Shown piece after piece: positions 53,252 through 53,807 of a stretch of 53,807 nt of DNA. The DNA lies in contig JADLHA010000037.1 of assembly GCA_020848995.1 (NCBI GenBank), forward strand, positions 1-53,807, read 5' to 3'. A program made the translations under genes and the position numbers. Under the pieces are notes generated by a model. That model was not told the origin of the DNA and did not search any database. It saw only the letters and a program-made list of their open reading frames with translations. Position 1 is the stretch's first letter. The number at the start of each line of letters is the position of its first letter. This DNA is from Saprospiraceae bacterium (GTDB lineage Bacteria; Bacteroidota; Bacteroidia; Chitinophagales; Saprospiraceae).

Positions 53252-53295
53252 CCCCCCTATTGCGCCAGCCAGCCCGCACAGGCTGACGCGCTCAA
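53252..53295 (-). repeat. 44-base dispersed repeat, right copy
   Basis: The reverse complement matches 21873-21916 at most positions, including the hairpin centre AGCCTGTGCGGGC. It runs into a ten-C tract on the left. Confidence 0.8.
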
Positions 53296-53348
53296 TAAAT
53301 TCAGCATCACAATCCTTCGTTGCAGCTCAGTCAGTTATCGTTCCTTAG

Positions 53349-53693
53349 ATGTCTTCATCGCACGACGACTTTTTCCTAAATTCATTTTTGAATCGACTAG
53401 AAGTGAAGAAAGGCAGCCCTATTCATTCTGGCATCAACAGGGAGTTTTTAGAAGTGCCCTTAAATCATAACCGACTTCAATGCTATCTTTATTTCCTAGA
53501 GCGTCTTCAAAATAAAAGGTCGCCAGGAAGTAGGGTTTTATTGTGCAGTAGAGGCAAAATTATGGAAGACCAACAATCCAAACATACTGCTTCTGAATTG
53601 CTTCCCGTTCAAATGACAGAATATTCTAAGAAATTATTTTACAAAAAGTTTCTTTTGAATCACGCCTTCACCATTGAAAAGTATCCGTCCTAG
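53349..53693 (+). CDS. Unknown 114-residue reading frame
   Basis: An ATG-started frame in AT-rich DNA, rich in Leu, Asn, Lys and Ser (NSFLNRLEVKKGSPIHSGIN; RLQCYLYFLERLQNKR). No family, signal peptide or TM segment is recognised. The base composition differs from the GC-rich genes to the left and resembles the DUF559 region. It may be a real accessory gene or chance; no promoter was found. Confidence 0.3.
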   Translation: MSSSHDDFFLNSFLNRLEVKKGSPIHSGINREFLEVPLNHNRLQCYLYFLERLQNKRSPGSRVLLCSRGKIMEDQQSKHTASELLPVQMTEYSKKLFYKKFLLNHAFTIEKYPS

Positions 53694-53750
53694 GAAGTGC
53701 ATCTTGCCATAGAACACAACACCCTGTAGCTTTGCCTGAAATTAGTTTAT

Positions 53751-53807
53751 ATGACCAAGCAAGAATTTGATCAATTGCAAATGGAATTGGAAGTGAGTGG
53801 AAAATCA
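53751..53807 (+). CDS. Start of a possible IS66-associated ORF (cut by window end)
   Basis: The first 19 codons read MTKQEFDQLQMELEVSGKS. This resembles the N-terminus of the small helix-turn-helix protein that opens IS66-type elements in Bacteroidota. The rest lies beyond the window. No terminal inverted repeat was recognised upstream. Confidence 0.35.
   Translation, partial: MTKQEFDQLQMELEVSGKS

Larger units (their letters stand above)
53044..53348. other. Intergenic stretch with hairpin, poly-C and dispersed repeat
   Basis: About 300 AT-rich bases after the beta-helix gene. It holds a hairpin (53098-53129), a run of ten C (53248-53257) and the 44-base dispersed repeat (53252-53295). No RNA gene is seen. 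Confidence 0.6.

Overview
The window looks like chromosomal DNA of a Bacteroidota bacterium, most likely Saprospiria or a close relative. The taxonomic call is inference from gene content. Supporting signs are many TAnnTTTG-type -7 boxes, some with TTTG about 19-22 bases upstream, few Shine-Dalgarno sites, a RprX/RprY-type two-component pair next to a DUF4271 protein and a Bacteroidota-type HemD, secreted proteins with type IX-like C-termini, a second short DnaE, IcmF, and oligopeptidase B. Most genes are GC-rich and tightly packed with 4-base ATGA overlaps. No rRNA, tRNA, CRISPR array or complete insertion sequence was seen.

Layout. 1-890: palindromic repeats around an AT-rich DUF559 endonuclease-like gene, the most accessory-looking part. 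894-7221: two polytopic GT-C-like membrane proteins meeting tail to tail, then a leftward operon of citrate synthase (eukaryotic type), gcvH, a VanZ-like gene and the second membrane protein, divergent from a DUF3109 gene. 7248-15450: metH, a class III aminotransferase, a secreted thioredoxin-like protein and an ABC-F ATPase. 15491-21704: histidine kinase, response regulator, DUF4271, hemD and CoA pyrophosphatase in one run, then murA (natural Cys-to-Asp active site) and an MGMT-like gene. 22081-31272: icmF, a secreted papain-like candidate, a Cys/Met-metabolism PLP enzyme with a lipoprotein, uppP and oligopeptidase B. 31404-39103: OsmC and aroA (overlapping), a sigma factor/anti-sigma/Spy-like operon, an acyltransferase, a tiny secreted protein, a redoxin, a glucosaminidase and pdxA. 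39551-44719: a 1417-residue secreted multidomain metalloprotease candidate and a small secreted partner. 45143-53043: tmk, a damage-type DnaE with a putative operator, an altered alpha/beta hydrolase coupled to trmB, isoaspartyl peptidase and a secreted beta-helix protein. 53044-53807: AT-rich DNA with a dispersed repeat and the first codons of what resembles an IS66-associated ORF.

The genes are mainly housekeeping: C1 and methionine metabolism (gcvH, metH), TCA and B12-dependent acyl-CoA metabolism (citrate synthase, icmF), wall and envelope (murA, uppP, glucosaminidase, acyltransferase), haem, PLP and aromatic synthesis, and DNA/RNA upkeep. The most unusual signals are: (1) a directional near-palindrome, ACGAACGTTTG, scattered through genes and gaps; (2) the DUF559 unit between composite palindromes; (3) duplicated Cys/Gln-box domains resembling thioester adhesins joined to a metzincin-like protease; (4) a DnaE with a degraded PHP domain and a palindrome at its predicted transcription start; (5) an alpha/beta hydrolase whose nucleophile elbow lacks serine. 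All functional statements rest on reading motifs by eye; no database search was run.
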